Positions 37,688 to 46,693 of a stretch of 62,771 bases of DNA are shown here, one piece after another; position 1 is the stretch's first letter; every line of letters begins with the position of its first letter. Origin of the DNA: Lacimicrobium alkaliphilum (GTDB lineage: Bacteria; Pseudomonadota; Gammaproteobacteria; Enterobacterales; Alteromonadaceae); assembly GCF_002591895.1 (NCBI RefSeq), contig NZ_NISX01000023.1:1-62771 (forward strand). Direction: 5' to 3'. A program made the translations under genes and the position numbers. The notes below the pieces were generated by a model. The model saw only the letters and a list, made by a program, of their open reading frames with translations. It had not been told where the DNA came from and did not search any database.

Positions 37688-39014
37688 CGCCTAACCCCTT
37701 AGCCAATTGACTCATATTTTCCAGGCTCTCATCGTAAGGCAACACTTCTCTCATTCCCTGCTGCAAAAATTTATTTATTACCGGCTCGGCCTTGATGGCC
37801 AGATCAATTCTGGAATCAGTACCCTGAGTGTATGCACCGATACTAATCAGATCGCGATTCTGCTGGTAAGTTGAATAAACCTGGCGGATACGTCTTGCCG
37901 CCACCTCATGTTCAGTGCTCACAACCATGGGCATCACACGGCTGATAGAGGCTTCAATGTCTATTGCCGGATAATGGCCACTATCGGCCAACCTGCGCGA
38001 TAGCACCACGTGACCATCCAGAATAGCCCGGGCTGAGTCAGCAACAGGATCCTGCAGATCATCCCCTTCTGTGAGTACGGTAAAAAAAGCCGTAATAGCA
38101 CCCTGGCTACCACTGCCATTACCAGCCCGTTCCACCAGTGCCGGAAGCCGGGCAAATACCGATGGTGGGTAGCCTTTGGTTGCCGGCGGCTCCCCTACCG
38201 CCAGAGCGATTTCTCGTTGTGCCATTGCATAACGGGTCAGTGAATCCACCAGCAACAACACATTCATACCTTTATCACGAAAATACTCGGCAATGGCAAT
38301 AGCTGTTTCACAGCCTTTGAGACGCATCAGTGGTGAGGTATCGGCAGGGGCCGCGACCACCACCGACTTCTGCCGCTCTTCCTCGCCGAGTATTTCCTGA
38401 ATAAACTCTTTAACCTCACGGCCACGCTCTCCGACCAGGCCCACTACCACCACATCAGCCGAGGTGCCCCGGGTCATCATGCCCATCAGTACACTTTTAC
38501 CCACTCCGGAGCCGGCAAATAACCCCATACGCTGACCAACACCCACGGTAATCAGAGAGTTGATGGCTCTGACGCCGACATCCAGTGCTTGTTTTATAGG
38601 TCTGCGTAATAAGGGATTGATCGGCGGCCGGGATAAAGGGATCCGTTTCTCCGGCACAATAGTACCCAGGCCATCCAGGGGGTTACCGTTACCATCCACC
38701 ACCCGGCCAAGCAAATCCATCCCCACAGGAATTCCCGGCTCCCGGTCCAAAGGCTGAACCCGGGACCCAGGCACGATCCCGCGCACCGCTTCGGTTGGCA
38801 TAAGATAGGTCACCGATTCGGCAAACCCGACGACTTCGGCCTCAATTTCGCCGTCCACAGTCTGTACCAGACACTGGCTGCCAACCGGCATCTGACACCC
38901 CACAGCTTCAAGGGTCAGCCCAATACCGCGCACCAGTTTACCGGCGGCGACAGCCTGCGCCTGAGGCACCTGATGTTGATATTTACGAATTCTTTCTAAC
39001 AATGACACGGGCAT
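37677..39014 (-). CDS. fliI: Flagellum-specific ATP synthase FliI
   Basis: FliI is the export ATPase, related to the F1 beta subunit, that helps unfold and release substrates at the export gate. The 445-residue protein has Walker A GSGVGKS at 168-174, VVVGLVGERGREVKEFI, Walker B LLLVDSLTRYAMAQREIA, and the family's RPPINPLLRRPI segment. It lies between fliH (6 bases upstream) and fliJ (11-base overlap). Confidence 0.98.
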   Translation of the reverse strand: MPVSLLERIRKYQHQVPQAQAVAAGKLVRGIGLTLEAVGCQMPVGSQCLVQTVDGEIEAEVVGFAESVTYLMPTEAVRGIVPGSRVQPLDREPGIPVGMDLLGRVVDGNGNPLDGLGTIVPEKRIPLSRPPINPLLRRPIKQALDVGVRAINSLITVGVGQRMGLFAGSGVGKSVLMGMMTRGTSADVVVVGLVGERGREVKEFIQEILGEEERQKSVVVAAPADTSPLMRLKGCETAIAIAEYFRDKGMNVLLLVDSLTRYAMAQREIALAVGEPPATKGYPPSVFARLPALVERAGNGSGSQGAITAFFTVLTEGDDLQDPVADSARAILDGHVVLSRRLADSGHYPAIDIEASISRVMPMVVSTEHEVAARRIRQVYSTYQQNRDLISIGAYTQGTDSRIDLAIKAEPVINKFLQQGMREVLPYDESLENMSQLAKGLGDVN

Positions 39015-39020
39015 GGATTA

Positions 39021-39815
39021 TTATTCCTGCTCTTTACTGCCTGTAGACAGTCCCTGTTCCAGCAGAAACTTCTCTAATACCTGTCTGACCCTGCGTTCGA
39101 CGGAAAGATCCACCGCGTTGTTCTGGGTAACAATGTCGCAACCGCCACGGGTCATGTCCGGGGTCTCTATCAACTGCCAATGATGGGATTCAATCTCCTG
39201 CTCACCAAAGTGCTCGCGGATAAGCTGAATATCCTCGGGGTGCAAATGAATCTGGTAGCCTTTGTCCTGAATAGGTAACACTTTAAGCCCTTCACTCAGG
39301 GCCTGGAGAATAACCTTGTCATTTGTCTTCACTTCAGTTCGGATCACAGCTCTTGCCAGAGAAACAGCCAGTTGCACCAGTTCTTTTTCCAGTTCAGCAT
39401 CGACTTGTTCAACGGGTCTGGTCAGCTGATCAATCAGTTGTTGCCAATTTGCCACCAACTCATCAACCTGTTCTTTGGCTGCGCTCAGCCCTTCACTTTT
39501 CCCCTGCTCCAGGCCTTTCTCTGTGCCCTCTGCAAGGCCCTGTTCCAGACCTTGCTGATGCCCCTGTTCAAAGCCCTCGGTACGCCCTTGTTCGAATCCT
39601 TCCTGGTAGGCATTGTGGCGTATTTCTTCTATTTCCTTCGCCGTGGGCGGCAGCACTTCCTCTTCTTCTTCAGGAGGCTCATATTTCCAGTCACTGGTAC
39701 GGTTAAGTGCATTGGTTCGGTCTGGTTCTACGTCCGTCTCATCCTCAACAAACGGCAACTCCCAGGAGCGAACCTGCTCAGTCTCTTTCTGAGTCGCATC
39801 TTTGTCAGAGGTCAT
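39021..39815 (-). CDS. fliH: Flagellar assembly protein FliH
   Basis: FliH binds and restrains FliI and links it to the C-ring. The 264-residue protein has an acidic disordered start, a striking run of GxxxG-type repeats at about residues 72-112 (units such as EGFEQGRTEGFEQG and EGTEKGLEQGKSEG), and a C-terminal domain homologous to V/F-type ATPase stalk subunits (ELVQLAVSLARAVIRTEVKTNDKVILQALSEGLKVL). Such glycine repeats, which allow close helix packing, are a FliH trait. It lies 47 bases after fliG. Confidence 0.96.
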   Translation of the reverse strand: MTSDKDATQKETEQVRSWELPFVEDETDVEPDRTNALNRTSDWKYEPPEEEEEVLPPTAKEIEEIRHNAYQEGFEQGRTEGFEQGHQQGLEQGLAEGTEKGLEQGKSEGLSAAKEQVDELVANWQQLIDQLTRPVEQVDAELEKELVQLAVSLARAVIRTEVKTNDKVILQALSEGLKVLPIQDKGYQIHLHPEDIQLIREHFGEQEIESHHWQLIETPDMTRGGCDIVTQNNAVDLSVERRVRQVLEKFLLEQGLSTGSKEQE

Positions 39816-39862
39816 AAGCGTATTGGTCCGAGCACGGCAAAGAAAACACAGTTAAAACGTGC

Positions 39863-40915
39863 TTAAAGGAATTCATCACCGCCACCGCCACCAAGCATAA
39901 TTTCACCCGCATCCGCCAGACGACGAGCAACAGACAGAATTTCTTTCTGTGCCGCTTCCACTTCACTGATACGCACAGGCCCCATGGCTTCCAAATCATC
40001 GAGTAACATTTCTGCAGCCCGTTTGGACATGTTTTTGGTGATTTTTTCTTTGAGGTTATCATCCGCACCTTTAATGGCTTTGAGCAGCGCTTCCTGCTGT
40101 ACTTCACGAAGCAAGGTCTGAATGGCCCGGTCATCCACTTCTGCAAGGTTGTCGAACACGAACATCAGATCCTGAATCTGCTGACTCATTTCTTCATCCT
40201 GCTCGCGAATGGCATCCATTAGCTGCCCTTCGATATTGGTGTCCAGATAATTCATGATATCTGCTGCAGATTTCAGGCCGCCCATCTTGGCGGCCTGAGC
40301 ACCGGCCTGTCCGGCAAATTGTTTTTCCATGATCTCGTTGAGCTCCTGTAGGGCGGCGGGTTGTACTTCTTCGAGGTTGGCAATACGCATCATCAAATCC
40401 AGCCTGACCTTCTCAGGGAACTGGGCCATGATTTCTGCGGATTGTTCCGCTTCCAGATACGACAGTACGATGGTCTGGATCTGCGGGTGCTCATTGCGAA
40501 TAATGCTGGCCACCTGTTTCGAGTCCATCCACTTAAGAGAATCCAGGCCTTTAGCGCCCCCACCAACCAGGATCTGATCAATAAGATTGGCTGCCTTGTC
40601 TTCACCCAGTGCTGCGGTGAGCGCCTTCTTCACAAACTCCTGACTCTGGAAGCCAATGGTGCTGTAATTCTGAATCTCCTCGATAAAGTGTTTATGCACC
40701 GCGGTGATTTTATTCTGGGTCATGTCTTCGATGCTGGCCATGGACGAGCCCAGTTTCTGTACCTGTTTAGGCTCCAGATGTTTGAGTATCTGTGCCGCAT
40801 CGTCTTCGGAGAGACTGAGCAACAGCATGGCGGCTTTCTCCACGCCCTCCAGCTTACTGACGTCGTAACCCGTCGTTTCCTGCTCTTGCTCCTGAATCAT
40901 TTGTTTAGCGGCCAT
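39863..40915 (-). CDS. fliG: Flagellar motor switch protein FliG
   Basis: FliG is the C-ring protein that touches the stator and generates torque. The 350-residue protein has an N-terminal FliF-binding domain (VEKAAMLLLSLSEDDAAQILKHLEPKQVQKLGSSMASI), a middle domain with EHPQ (IIRNEHPQIQTIVLSYL) and a C-terminal torque domain (MFVFDNLAEVDDRAIQTLLREV, ISEVEAAQKEILSVARRLADAGEIML) holding the charged residues that act on MotA. It lies 6 bases after fliF. Confidence 0.98.
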   Translation of the reverse strand: MAAKQMIQEQEQETTGYDVSKLEGVEKAAMLLLSLSEDDAAQILKHLEPKQVQKLGSSMASIEDMTQNKITAVHKHFIEEIQNYSTIGFQSQEFVKKALTAALGEDKAANLIDQILVGGGAKGLDSLKWMDSKQVASIIRNEHPQIQTIVLSYLEAEQSAEIMAQFPEKVRLDLMMRIANLEEVQPAALQELNEIMEKQFAGQAGAQAAKMGGLKSAADIMNYLDTNIEGQLMDAIREQDEEMSQQIQDLMFVFDNLAEVDDRAIQTLLREVQQEALLKAIKGADDNLKEKITKNMSKRAAEMLLDDLEAMGPVRISEVEAAQKEILSVARRLADAGEIMLGGGGGDEFL

Positions 40916-40921
40916 TATCTC

Positions 40922-42619
40922 TTACTCATCCTGCATCAACCAGCCTTTAACCACTTGCGCTGATAGCTCTGGTTCATTGGCAACCAAAGCGCGCACGGCT
41001 TTAAGCACATCTTCATCTTTATGGAGATCAGGTAACATCAATGAACCGTCAGAATTGAAGCCCACCTGCCCCTCATCGAATTCCTGAGACAACATACTGA
41101 TTGTTTCATCACCGAGATCGAGCCCTGCATCAGCATCAAAGCTATCAGCTTCATGGGTGTCTTCAGGATAAATCAGTCTCTTAAGCATGGGGCGAACTAT
41201 GGCCAGGATCAAGGTCATAATCACCAGGCCTCCAACCAACAGCCTCAGCGCACGCATAAACCAATCCTGCTCCCAAATAGGCGTTTCCACAAGCCCGACA
41301 TCTTCGACCCGCTTAAAGGGAATGCTGACCACTTCCAGAGAATCGCCACGGGTCACATCAAAACCTATTCCCCCCTGAAGCAAACGGCGAATATTCAGCA
41401 ATTCTTCCTGAGACCGGGGGACGCTGCTAGACGTGCCATCTGCTGCGGTCTGTTGAGCATGATCCACTGCCACCGACACACTCAGGCGTCTCACCACTCC
41501 GCTTTGCTGCTTGGTATGACTGATGGTGGTATCCAGCTCATAATTGCGTGTGGCCTCTTTGTGAGAGCGGCCCGGTAAAGTACGACCTTGCGCACCACCT
41601 GTGGCATCTTCAGGAATATCAGATTCAAGGGGCGGCTGATTAGTAAGAGCGCCCGGAATACCTGCGGAGATCCCCCCCACCGTGTTATCTTCTACCGTCA
41701 TCTCACTGCGTACTGCAGGCAAATCAGGATTGTAGCGTTTCTGAGTTTGTTCTACGGATGTGAAGTCCATGCTAACGTCCACCTGAGCCGTATAATTCCC
41801 CAGGCCAAGGACCGGGATCAGAATCGAGTCGATCTTTGAAAGTGTGGCCGCTTCACGACGCTGTTCTATTTCGTATTCTTTACGTGCACGGGCTGATTCT
41901 GCATCCTGAGAGCCCGAATTTAGTAATCGGCCATTACTATCGGTTACGGTCACCCGGTTAGGTTCCATCCCCTGTACTGCAGAAGCAACGATGTCTACCA
42001 GTGCATCCACTTCCTGGCCCGACAACACCGAACCTCGCTTGAGGGTCACCACTACGGTGGCGCTGGGTTTCTTCTCTACCCGCGCAAATACACTTTCCTT
42101 GGGCATAGCCAGCAGCACGTTAGCGCGACTCACTGCGCTGATACTCTCTATAGTGCGGGCAATCTGTTGCTCCCGGGCATGCTTAAGGCGTACTTTTTCG
42201 ACTCTCTGACTTACACCAAAGCCCATATCCTGCATGATAATATCTGTTCCGGCAGAAGGCTCCTGGGAGATGCCCTGACGTGCCATTCCCAGTTTAATGT
42301 CCTGATACTGGGTTTCATTGACATAGATAACATTACCATCCAGGCGATATTCCACCTGATTCATATCCAGATAATCCAGGGTTTCGATCAGCTCTTCGGT
42401 GGGCATTTTTGCCAGGGGTCTAAAGTCAGGCTCTTTGGCCCAAATCATAATAAATACCGCAATCGCCACACAAATGACCAGTGCCACAATCAGTGTAATC
42501 TGGCGCAGCAGATCCAATCCCCCCAGACCTTCGACAAAACCGGATTTTTGCTCCTGAGTATCATCATCCAGATTGTTATCACCGGATACCGCTAGCTCAG
42601 TACTTGTTGCTTCAGCCAC
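40922..42619 (-). CDS. fliF: Flagellar MS-ring protein FliF
   Basis: FliF forms the MS ring in the inner membrane, the base of the flagellum and housing for the export gate. The 565-residue protein has two membrane helices (about 36-56 and 455-475) and a large periplasmic part with ring-building motifs (ALEGELARTIESI-like KHAREQQIARTIESISAVSRANVLLAMPKES; PSATVVVTLKRGSVLSGQEVDALVDIVASAVQGMEPNRVTVTDSNGRLL). The cytoplasmic C-terminus (LMLPDLHKDEDVLKAVRALVANEPELSAQVVKGWLMQDE) binds FliG. Confidence 0.98.
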   Translation of the reverse strand: MAEATSTELAVSGDNNLDDDTQEQKSGFVEGLGGLDLLRQITLIVALVICVAIAVFIMIWAKEPDFRPLAKMPTEELIETLDYLDMNQVEYRLDGNVIYVNETQYQDIKLGMARQGISQEPSAGTDIIMQDMGFGVSQRVEKVRLKHAREQQIARTIESISAVSRANVLLAMPKESVFARVEKKPSATVVVTLKRGSVLSGQEVDALVDIVASAVQGMEPNRVTVTDSNGRLLNSGSQDAESARARKEYEIEQRREAATLSKIDSILIPVLGLGNYTAQVDVSMDFTSVEQTQKRYNPDLPAVRSEMTVEDNTVGGISAGIPGALTNQPPLESDIPEDATGGAQGRTLPGRSHKEATRNYELDTTISHTKQQSGVVRRLSVSVAVDHAQQTAADGTSSSVPRSQEELLNIRRLLQGGIGFDVTRGDSLEVVSIPFKRVEDVGLVETPIWEQDWFMRALRLLVGGLVIMTLILAIVRPMLKRLIYPEDTHEADSFDADAGLDLGDETISMLSQEFDEGQVGFNSDGSLMLPDLHKDEDVLKAVRALVANEPELSAQVVKGWLMQDE

Positions 42620-42697
42620 CTGTTATCTCCTCGACATGCAATCGCTGTATAAGCCGCGCTGATTAGAATGCATGGATTTATCGTTCAACATCCGGGA

Positions 42698-43024
42698 TTA
42701 CACGGGCATATTCATAATGGTTTTATAGGCTTCGAGCACCTTGTTGCGCACCTGAACGGTGGCTTCAAAGGCGATACCGGCTTTTTCTTTGGTGATCATC
42801 ACATCAGCCATACTCAGGTTGGGATCGCCCATCTCGAAGGCCCTTTGCGCATCACGGGATTCCCACCCCATATCACTGACCGTACCCAGGGCATCTTTGA
42901 GCATATCGCCAAAATTCTGTGAGCTGGGATTGGTTACCAGGAGCTGATTTTGCGGTATGCCACCATTGGCCTCACTGGCCAGTGCCTGCAACTGGCTATA
43001 TAAAGAATCGGCTTTTATTTCCAT
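42698..43024 (-). CDS. fliE: Flagellar hook-basal body complex protein FliE
   Basis: FliE joins the MS ring to the rod and is the first substrate exported. From the ATG at 43024 (GGAG six bases upstream) it has 108 residues, the usual size. The conserved C-terminal half is clear: FGDMLKDALGTVSDMGWESRDAQRAFEMGDPNLSMADVMITKEKAGIAFEATVQVRNKVLEAYKTIMNMPV. It heads the fliE-fliF-fliG-fliH-fliI-fliJ operon, behind a consensus sigma-54 promoter at 43082. Confidence 0.97.
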   Translation of the reverse strand: MEIKADSLYSQLQALASEANGGIPQNQLLVTNPSSQNFGDMLKDALGTVSDMGWESRDAQRAFEMGDPNLSMADVMITKEKAGIAFEATVQVRNKVLEAYKTIMNMPV

Positions 43025-43081
43025 GGGTTCACTCCACAAAGTACTGTTTTTTGACAGTTAAAGATGCTTTGGAGTGAAGAT

Positions 43082-43097
43082 AGCAATACCAGTGCCA
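43082..43097 (-). promoter_or_regulatory. Sigma-54 promoter of the fliE operon
   Basis: The minus strand reads TGGCACTGGTATTGCT, matching TGGCAC-N5-TTGCW exactly at both boxes. It lies about 58 bp before the fliE ATG. In polar flagellar systems this promoter is activated by phosphorylated FlrC, which is encoded at 59831. Confidence 0.93.
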
Positions 43098-43136
43098 CTT
43101 TTTAAATACGTTGAAAAACAATAGGTTGGCATAACA

Positions 43137-43460
43137 AAGGATAGAATAGACGAAGAATGACGGGAAATTGACAATCTCCAGTTCTACCAGACTCCAATCG
43201 CGCGTATCCAGGCTTTTACTGCCCCTGATAACTGAGGGCTGATAACTCTTTCTGTCTATTTTCTCCGCGCTCTCGGCGACTCTGCGGTGAAAAAGCCATC
43301 AACCACGAACCACACCAAAGTCACGAAAGGAAAAACAAGATTAACCACAGAGTCACAGAGAGCACAGAGATATCAAGGGTTTATCCTTTTTAACCTCTGT
43401 GTCCTCCGTGTCTCTGTAATGAAAATCCCTTTGGCTGGATACTATCTCTGGTATCAGCTA
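43137..43460. repeat. Repeat-rich intergenic block R2 upstream of fliE
   Basis: Most of the 436-bp gap between fliE and the epimerase gene is repeat-like. It contains a CTGATAACTGAGGGCTGATAAC tandem-like stretch (about 43227-43248), a CTCTGCGGTGAA motif at 43280-43291, AACCACGAACCAC and CACGAAAGG motifs near 43301-43330, and a long imperfect hairpin at 43347-43417. No gene is seen in it. Confidence 0.65.
43347..43417. repeat. Imperfect hairpin with CACAGAG/CTCTGTG arms
   Basis: The left arm (43347-43371, units CACAGAG repeated) pairs with the right arm (43393-43417, CTCTGTGTCCTCCGTGTCTC) over about 25 bases with about five mismatches. This is the commonest unit of the dispersed repeats in this window. 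Confidence 0.6.
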
Positions 43461-44483
43461 TCAGACGTTTTGCACATACCAGGGCATGGTCAGACTGATA
43501 CCTTCAAAGATACGGTACTGAGGATCATAGCCAAGCAGACTCCGGGCTTTACCGATATCAGCCTGAGAGTGCCTTACATCGCCGGCTCTGAAATCGCGAT
43601 AAACCGGTTGTTTGTCGTAACTAACCCCCTGCTCATGCAACGCTTCTTTGATTGCCTGGAAAAGCTGATTCAGGGTTGTTCTGTCACCCACCGCCACGTT
43701 GAAGACTTCGCTTTTCTCAAGGGGTGTCATTGCCGCCAGCAGATTCATTTGCACCACATTGTCGATATAGCAAAAATCCCGGCTGGTTTCACCGTCGCCG
43801 TTGATAAAAACGTCTTCTTTGTGGTTCATGGCCGCGGTCCATTTTGGTATTACCGCTGCATAAGCGCCGTCCGGATCCTGACGCCGACCGAACACATTGA
43901 AATAACGCAGGCCGGTGCTCTTAAATTCATACGCCCGATCGAATACATCAGAATAGAGCTCATTGACGTATTTGGTCACTGCATAAGGAGAGAGCGGCTT
44001 ACCAATATTCTCTTCGACTTTAGGTAGTGCCGGGTGATCGCCGTACGTGGAGCTTGATGCCGCATACACAAAGGCCTTCACACCCTCGTCTTTAGCCGCA
44101 CCGAGCATATTCAGAAAACCACTGATATTCACGTCGTTAGTGGTGTCGGGATCATTCAGAGAACGCGGGACAGAACCCAAAGCGGCCTGGTGCAGCACCC
44201 GGTCAACGCCTTTGACCGCATCCTCACAGGTGGCCTTATGGCGAATATCGCCCTCAATAAAGCGAAAGTTCTGCCAACAGCTATCTCCCACCAGCGCTTT
44301 AACCTCATCCAGATTACGCTTGTGACCAGTAGCAAAGTTATCCAGCCCGATGACCTGCTGGTTGGCTCTTAACAGGGCTTCCACCAGGTTAGAACCGATA
44401 AAGCCAGCTGCACCTGTCACCAACCAGGTCTGGGGTTGTGTCTTAATTTTTTGCAATACCTGCTGATAGCGCTCCATAGTCAT
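43461..44483 (-). CDS. tviC: UDP-N-acetylglucosamine/UDP-GlcNAcA C4-epimerase (TviC/WbpP type)
   Basis: This short-chain dehydrogenase-type epimerase converts UDP-GlcNAc(A) to the galacto form. The 340-residue protein has the NAD-binding GAAGFIG at 24-30, [30 protein letters not shown], the YxxxK catalytic pair in PYAVTKY and the [25 protein letters not shown] signature of WbpP/TviC enzymes. Its ATG overlaps the stop of the dehydrogenase gene (TAATG) with AAGG five bases upstream, so translation is coupled. The pair supplies a GalNAcA-type sugar nucleotide for O-antigen, capsule or flagellin glycans; no transferase or transporter gene is adjacent. Confidence 0.92.
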   Translation of the reverse strand: MTMERYQQVLQKIKTQPQTWLVTGAAGFIGSNLVEALLRANQQVIGLDNFATGHKRNLDEVKALVGDSCWQNFRFIEGDIRHKATCEDAVKGVDRVLHQAALGSVPRSLNDPDTTNDVNISGFLNMLGAAKDEGVKAFVYAASSSTYGDHPALPKVEENIGKPLSPYAVTKYVNELYSDVFDRAYEFKSTGLRYFNVFGRRQDPDGAYAAVIPKWTAAMNHKEDVFINGDGETSRDFCYIDNVVQMNLLAAMTPLEKSEVFNVAVGDRTTLNQLFQAIKEALHEQGVSYDKQPVYRDFRAGDVRHSQADIGKARSLLGYDPQYRIFEGISLTMPWYVQNV

Positions 44484-45757
44484 TACAGCCTTCTGTCTGT
44501 CAGTGATTTATCCAGTGCGTATTTGAGATCATAAATCACCCGCTTTTCCTTACATAAACGATTGAACGTAGCGAGATCATACTGCTTAAATTCGTTATGA
44601 GCCACAGCCAGCACAACGGCGTCATAGGCCTGTTCAGCGGGTCTTTCTACCAGTTCCAGGCCATACTCATGCATCGCTTCTTCCGCATTAGCCCAGGGAT
44701 CGTAAATATCAACACTGGCGCCGTACTCACTGATTTCACTGACAATGTCCACCACCCGTGTATTGCGCAGATCAGGGCAATTTTCCTTAAAGGTCAGCCC
44801 CAACAGCAATACCCTGGCCTGCTGTACCTGGATCCCTTTTTGAATCATGCTTTTAACCAGTTCGGACACCACATATTTGCCCATACCGTCATTTAGCCGG
44901 CGACCCGCCAGAATCATCTCAGGATGATAGCCAATGGCCTGTGCCTTGTGGGTCAGGTAATAAGGATCCACACCAATACAGTGGCCGCCCACCAGCCCCG
45001 GTCTGAATGGCAGGAAGTTCCACTTGGTTCCCGCCGCTTCCAATACTTCAAGGGTATCAATACCCAGCTGGTTAAAGATGATCGCCAGCTCATTAATCAG
45101 TGCAATATTCACATCCCGCTGGGTGTTTTCAATCACCTTAGCCGCTTCGGCCACCTTAATTGAGCTGGCCTTATGTGTACCAACCGTAATAATCTCACCA
45201 TAAAGCGCATCCACAAGATCAGCAATCTCAGGCGTTGAGCCCGAGGTCACTTTCTTAATAGTGGACACTCTGTGCTCTTTATCACCCGGGTTGATCCGTT
45301 CGGGACTGTAACCGGCATAAAAATCCTGGTTAAATTTAAGTCCGGATACGCGCTCTAACACGGGGACGCAATCTTCCTCGGTGGCACCGGGGTATACAGT
45401 ACTCTCGTATATTACGATGTCTCCGGGCTTTAATGCCTTACCAATCGTCTCACTGGCTTTTATCAGCGGAGTCAAATCAGGACGTTTAAAACTGTCGATA
45501 GGTGTAGGAACAGTCACAATAAATACATTCGCCTGCTGCAGATCCTGCAACTGATCGCTGAAGCTCAGTCCTTTGCACTGCTGAAGTTCCTCTGTGGTGA
45601 CTTCGAGGGTTGAATCCACCCCTCTTTTTAACTCAGCAATACGTTTACTGTTTATATCAAAACCAATGACACTGCGCGTTTTACCAAACTCTGCAGCCAG
45701 AGGCAGACCGACATATCCCAGCCCTATTACCGCAACCCTCAAATTATTTAGATCCAT
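44483..45757 (-). CDS. tviB: UDP-N-acetyl-D-glucosamine 6-dehydrogenase (TviB/WbpO type)
   Basis: The enzyme oxidises UDP-GlcNAc (or UDP-GalNAc) to the uronic acid with two NAD+. The 424-residue protein has the Rossmann motif [18 protein letters not shown] (8-25), [41 protein letters not shown], a nucleotide-sugar contact segment ([21 protein letters not shown]) and the catalytic cysteine 260 in [17 protein letters not shown] sigma-70-like promoter is upstream at 45833. It is the first gene of a two-gene operon with tviC. Confidence 0.93.
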   Translation of the reverse strand: MDLNNLRVAVIGLGYVGLPLAAEFGKTRSVIGFDINSKRIAELKRGVDSTLEVTTEELQQCKGLSFSDQLQDLQQANVFIVTVPTPIDSFKRPDLTPLIKASETIGKALKPGDIVIYESTVYPGATEEDCVPVLERVSGLKFNQDFYAGYSPERINPGDKEHRVSTIKKVTSGSTPEIADLVDALYGEIITVGTHKASSIKVAEAAKVIENTQRDVNIALINELAIIFNQLGIDTLEVLEAAGTKWNFLPFRPGLVGGHCIGVDPYYLTHKAQAIGYHPEMILAGRRLNDGMGKYVVSELVKSMIQKGIQVQQARVLLLGLTFKENCPDLRNTRVVDIVSEISEYGASVDIYDPWANAEEAMHEYGLELVERPAEQAYDAVVLAVAHNEFKQYDLATFNRLCKEKRVIYDLKYALDKSLTDRRL

Positions 45758-45832
45758 AACTGCGTCCTGATTCCATCTGTTATTTATTGTTGTACTCTGT
45801 CCTCAAAGCGCTAGCCTGACTCTGAGTCCGGG

Positions 45833-45863
45833 TATATAGTGAGGCATTTACCGTACAAGTCAA
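45833..45863 (-). promoter_or_regulatory. Possible sigma-70 promoter of tviBC
   Basis: On the minus strand, TTGACT is followed 19 bp later by TATATA (or 17 bp later by ACTATA). It is about 75 bp before the tviB start, in the 117-bp gap after mlaA. Confidence 0.42.
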
Positions 45864-45874
45864 TGCCGAAAATA

Positions 45875-46693
45875 TCACAGGCCTTCCAGGTAGGCATCAA
45901 TATCCTCTTCAAGCTCAGCTTCCTGCTCAGTCTTCTCAACTTCACCGTCTTTGATTCTGTATTCCAGATTCTGCAAATAGATATTCCGCACCATAGCATA
46001 GGGGTCGACAGCATTATTAATCAGCTGTTCCTGCTGAATCAGTGATACCCGGGTTTCGAGCGCTTTAATCAAACGCCGGGCCAGGCTGAGTTGCCAGCTA
46101 AGATCATCTAGCGGAAAATACGCCGAGTCTGCCACCATACTGACACCACCTCTGACATCTCTCGGTCCCATTGCCGGTAACATCAGATAAGGTCCGGCGC
46201 CAACACCCCATACCCCCAATACCTCTTCGAATTCTTCTTCTTCTCTGGCCAGTCCCATCTCACTGGCTACATCAATGGTACCCAGCAGACCCAGAGTGGA
46301 ATTGACCAGAAAACGTCCTATGCTGATCATAGAGCCGCCTACCTTGCCCTGGAGCAGGTTATTGACGGTATTCACCGGCTCTTCAAGATTAATTGCAGCA
46401 TTGAGCAATCCTGTGCGGGCAAACCCGGGCATATAATCGGCGTAGGCCACGGCCACAGGGCGCAGAACATAAGGGTCCAGGTACTCCCAGTTAAAGGTCC
46501 AGATAGCACGGTTAATCCCTTCAAAAGGATCATTTACAGACTGTCCGGCAACAGGGTCAACCGCTTGATTCTGCGTCGACTGCTCTGCCTCTGGCATACT
46601 GTTGATGTCTTCTGTCTGCCCTCGTTCTGGCGCTGATGCGCAGCCACCCAAAACGCTCAGTAACAGTGGTACAAGCAATATCTTTCTGATCAT
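45875..46693 (-). CDS. mlaA: Phospholipid-binding lipoprotein MlaA
   Basis: MlaA is an outer-membrane lipoprotein that removes phospholipids from the outer leaflet to maintain lipid asymmetry. The 272-residue protein has a lipoprotein signal with lipobox LGGC (Cys18). The family core follows: NDPFEGINRAIWTFNWEYLDPYVLRPVAVAYADYMP, EPVNTVNNLLQGK, GRFLVNSTLGLLGTIDVASEMGL, EVLGVWGVGAGPYLMLPAMGPRDVR. It ends in a Glu-rich tail. Its start overlaps the end of ccmI by 4 bases (ATGA), so it is the last gene of the ccm operon rather than part of an mla operon. Confidence 0.95.
   Translation of the reverse strand: MIRKILLVPLLLSVLGGCASAPERGQTEDINSMPEAEQSTQNQAVDPVAGQSVNDPFEGINRAIWTFNWEYLDPYVLRPVAVAYADYMPGFARTGLLNAAINLEEPVNTVNNLLQGKVGGSMISIGRFLVNSTLGLLGTIDVASEMGLAREEEEFEEVLGVWGVGAGPYLMLPAMGPRDVRGGVSMVADSAYFPLDDLSWQLSLARRLIKALETRVSLIQQEQLINNAVDPYAMVRNIYLQNLEYRIKDGEVEKTEQEAELEEDIDAYLEGL

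Noticed and set aside
43200-43440. CRISPR array in the CACAGAG repeat block
   Set aside because: Repeats are degenerate, of varied length and partly inverted, with no regular spacers or cas genes.
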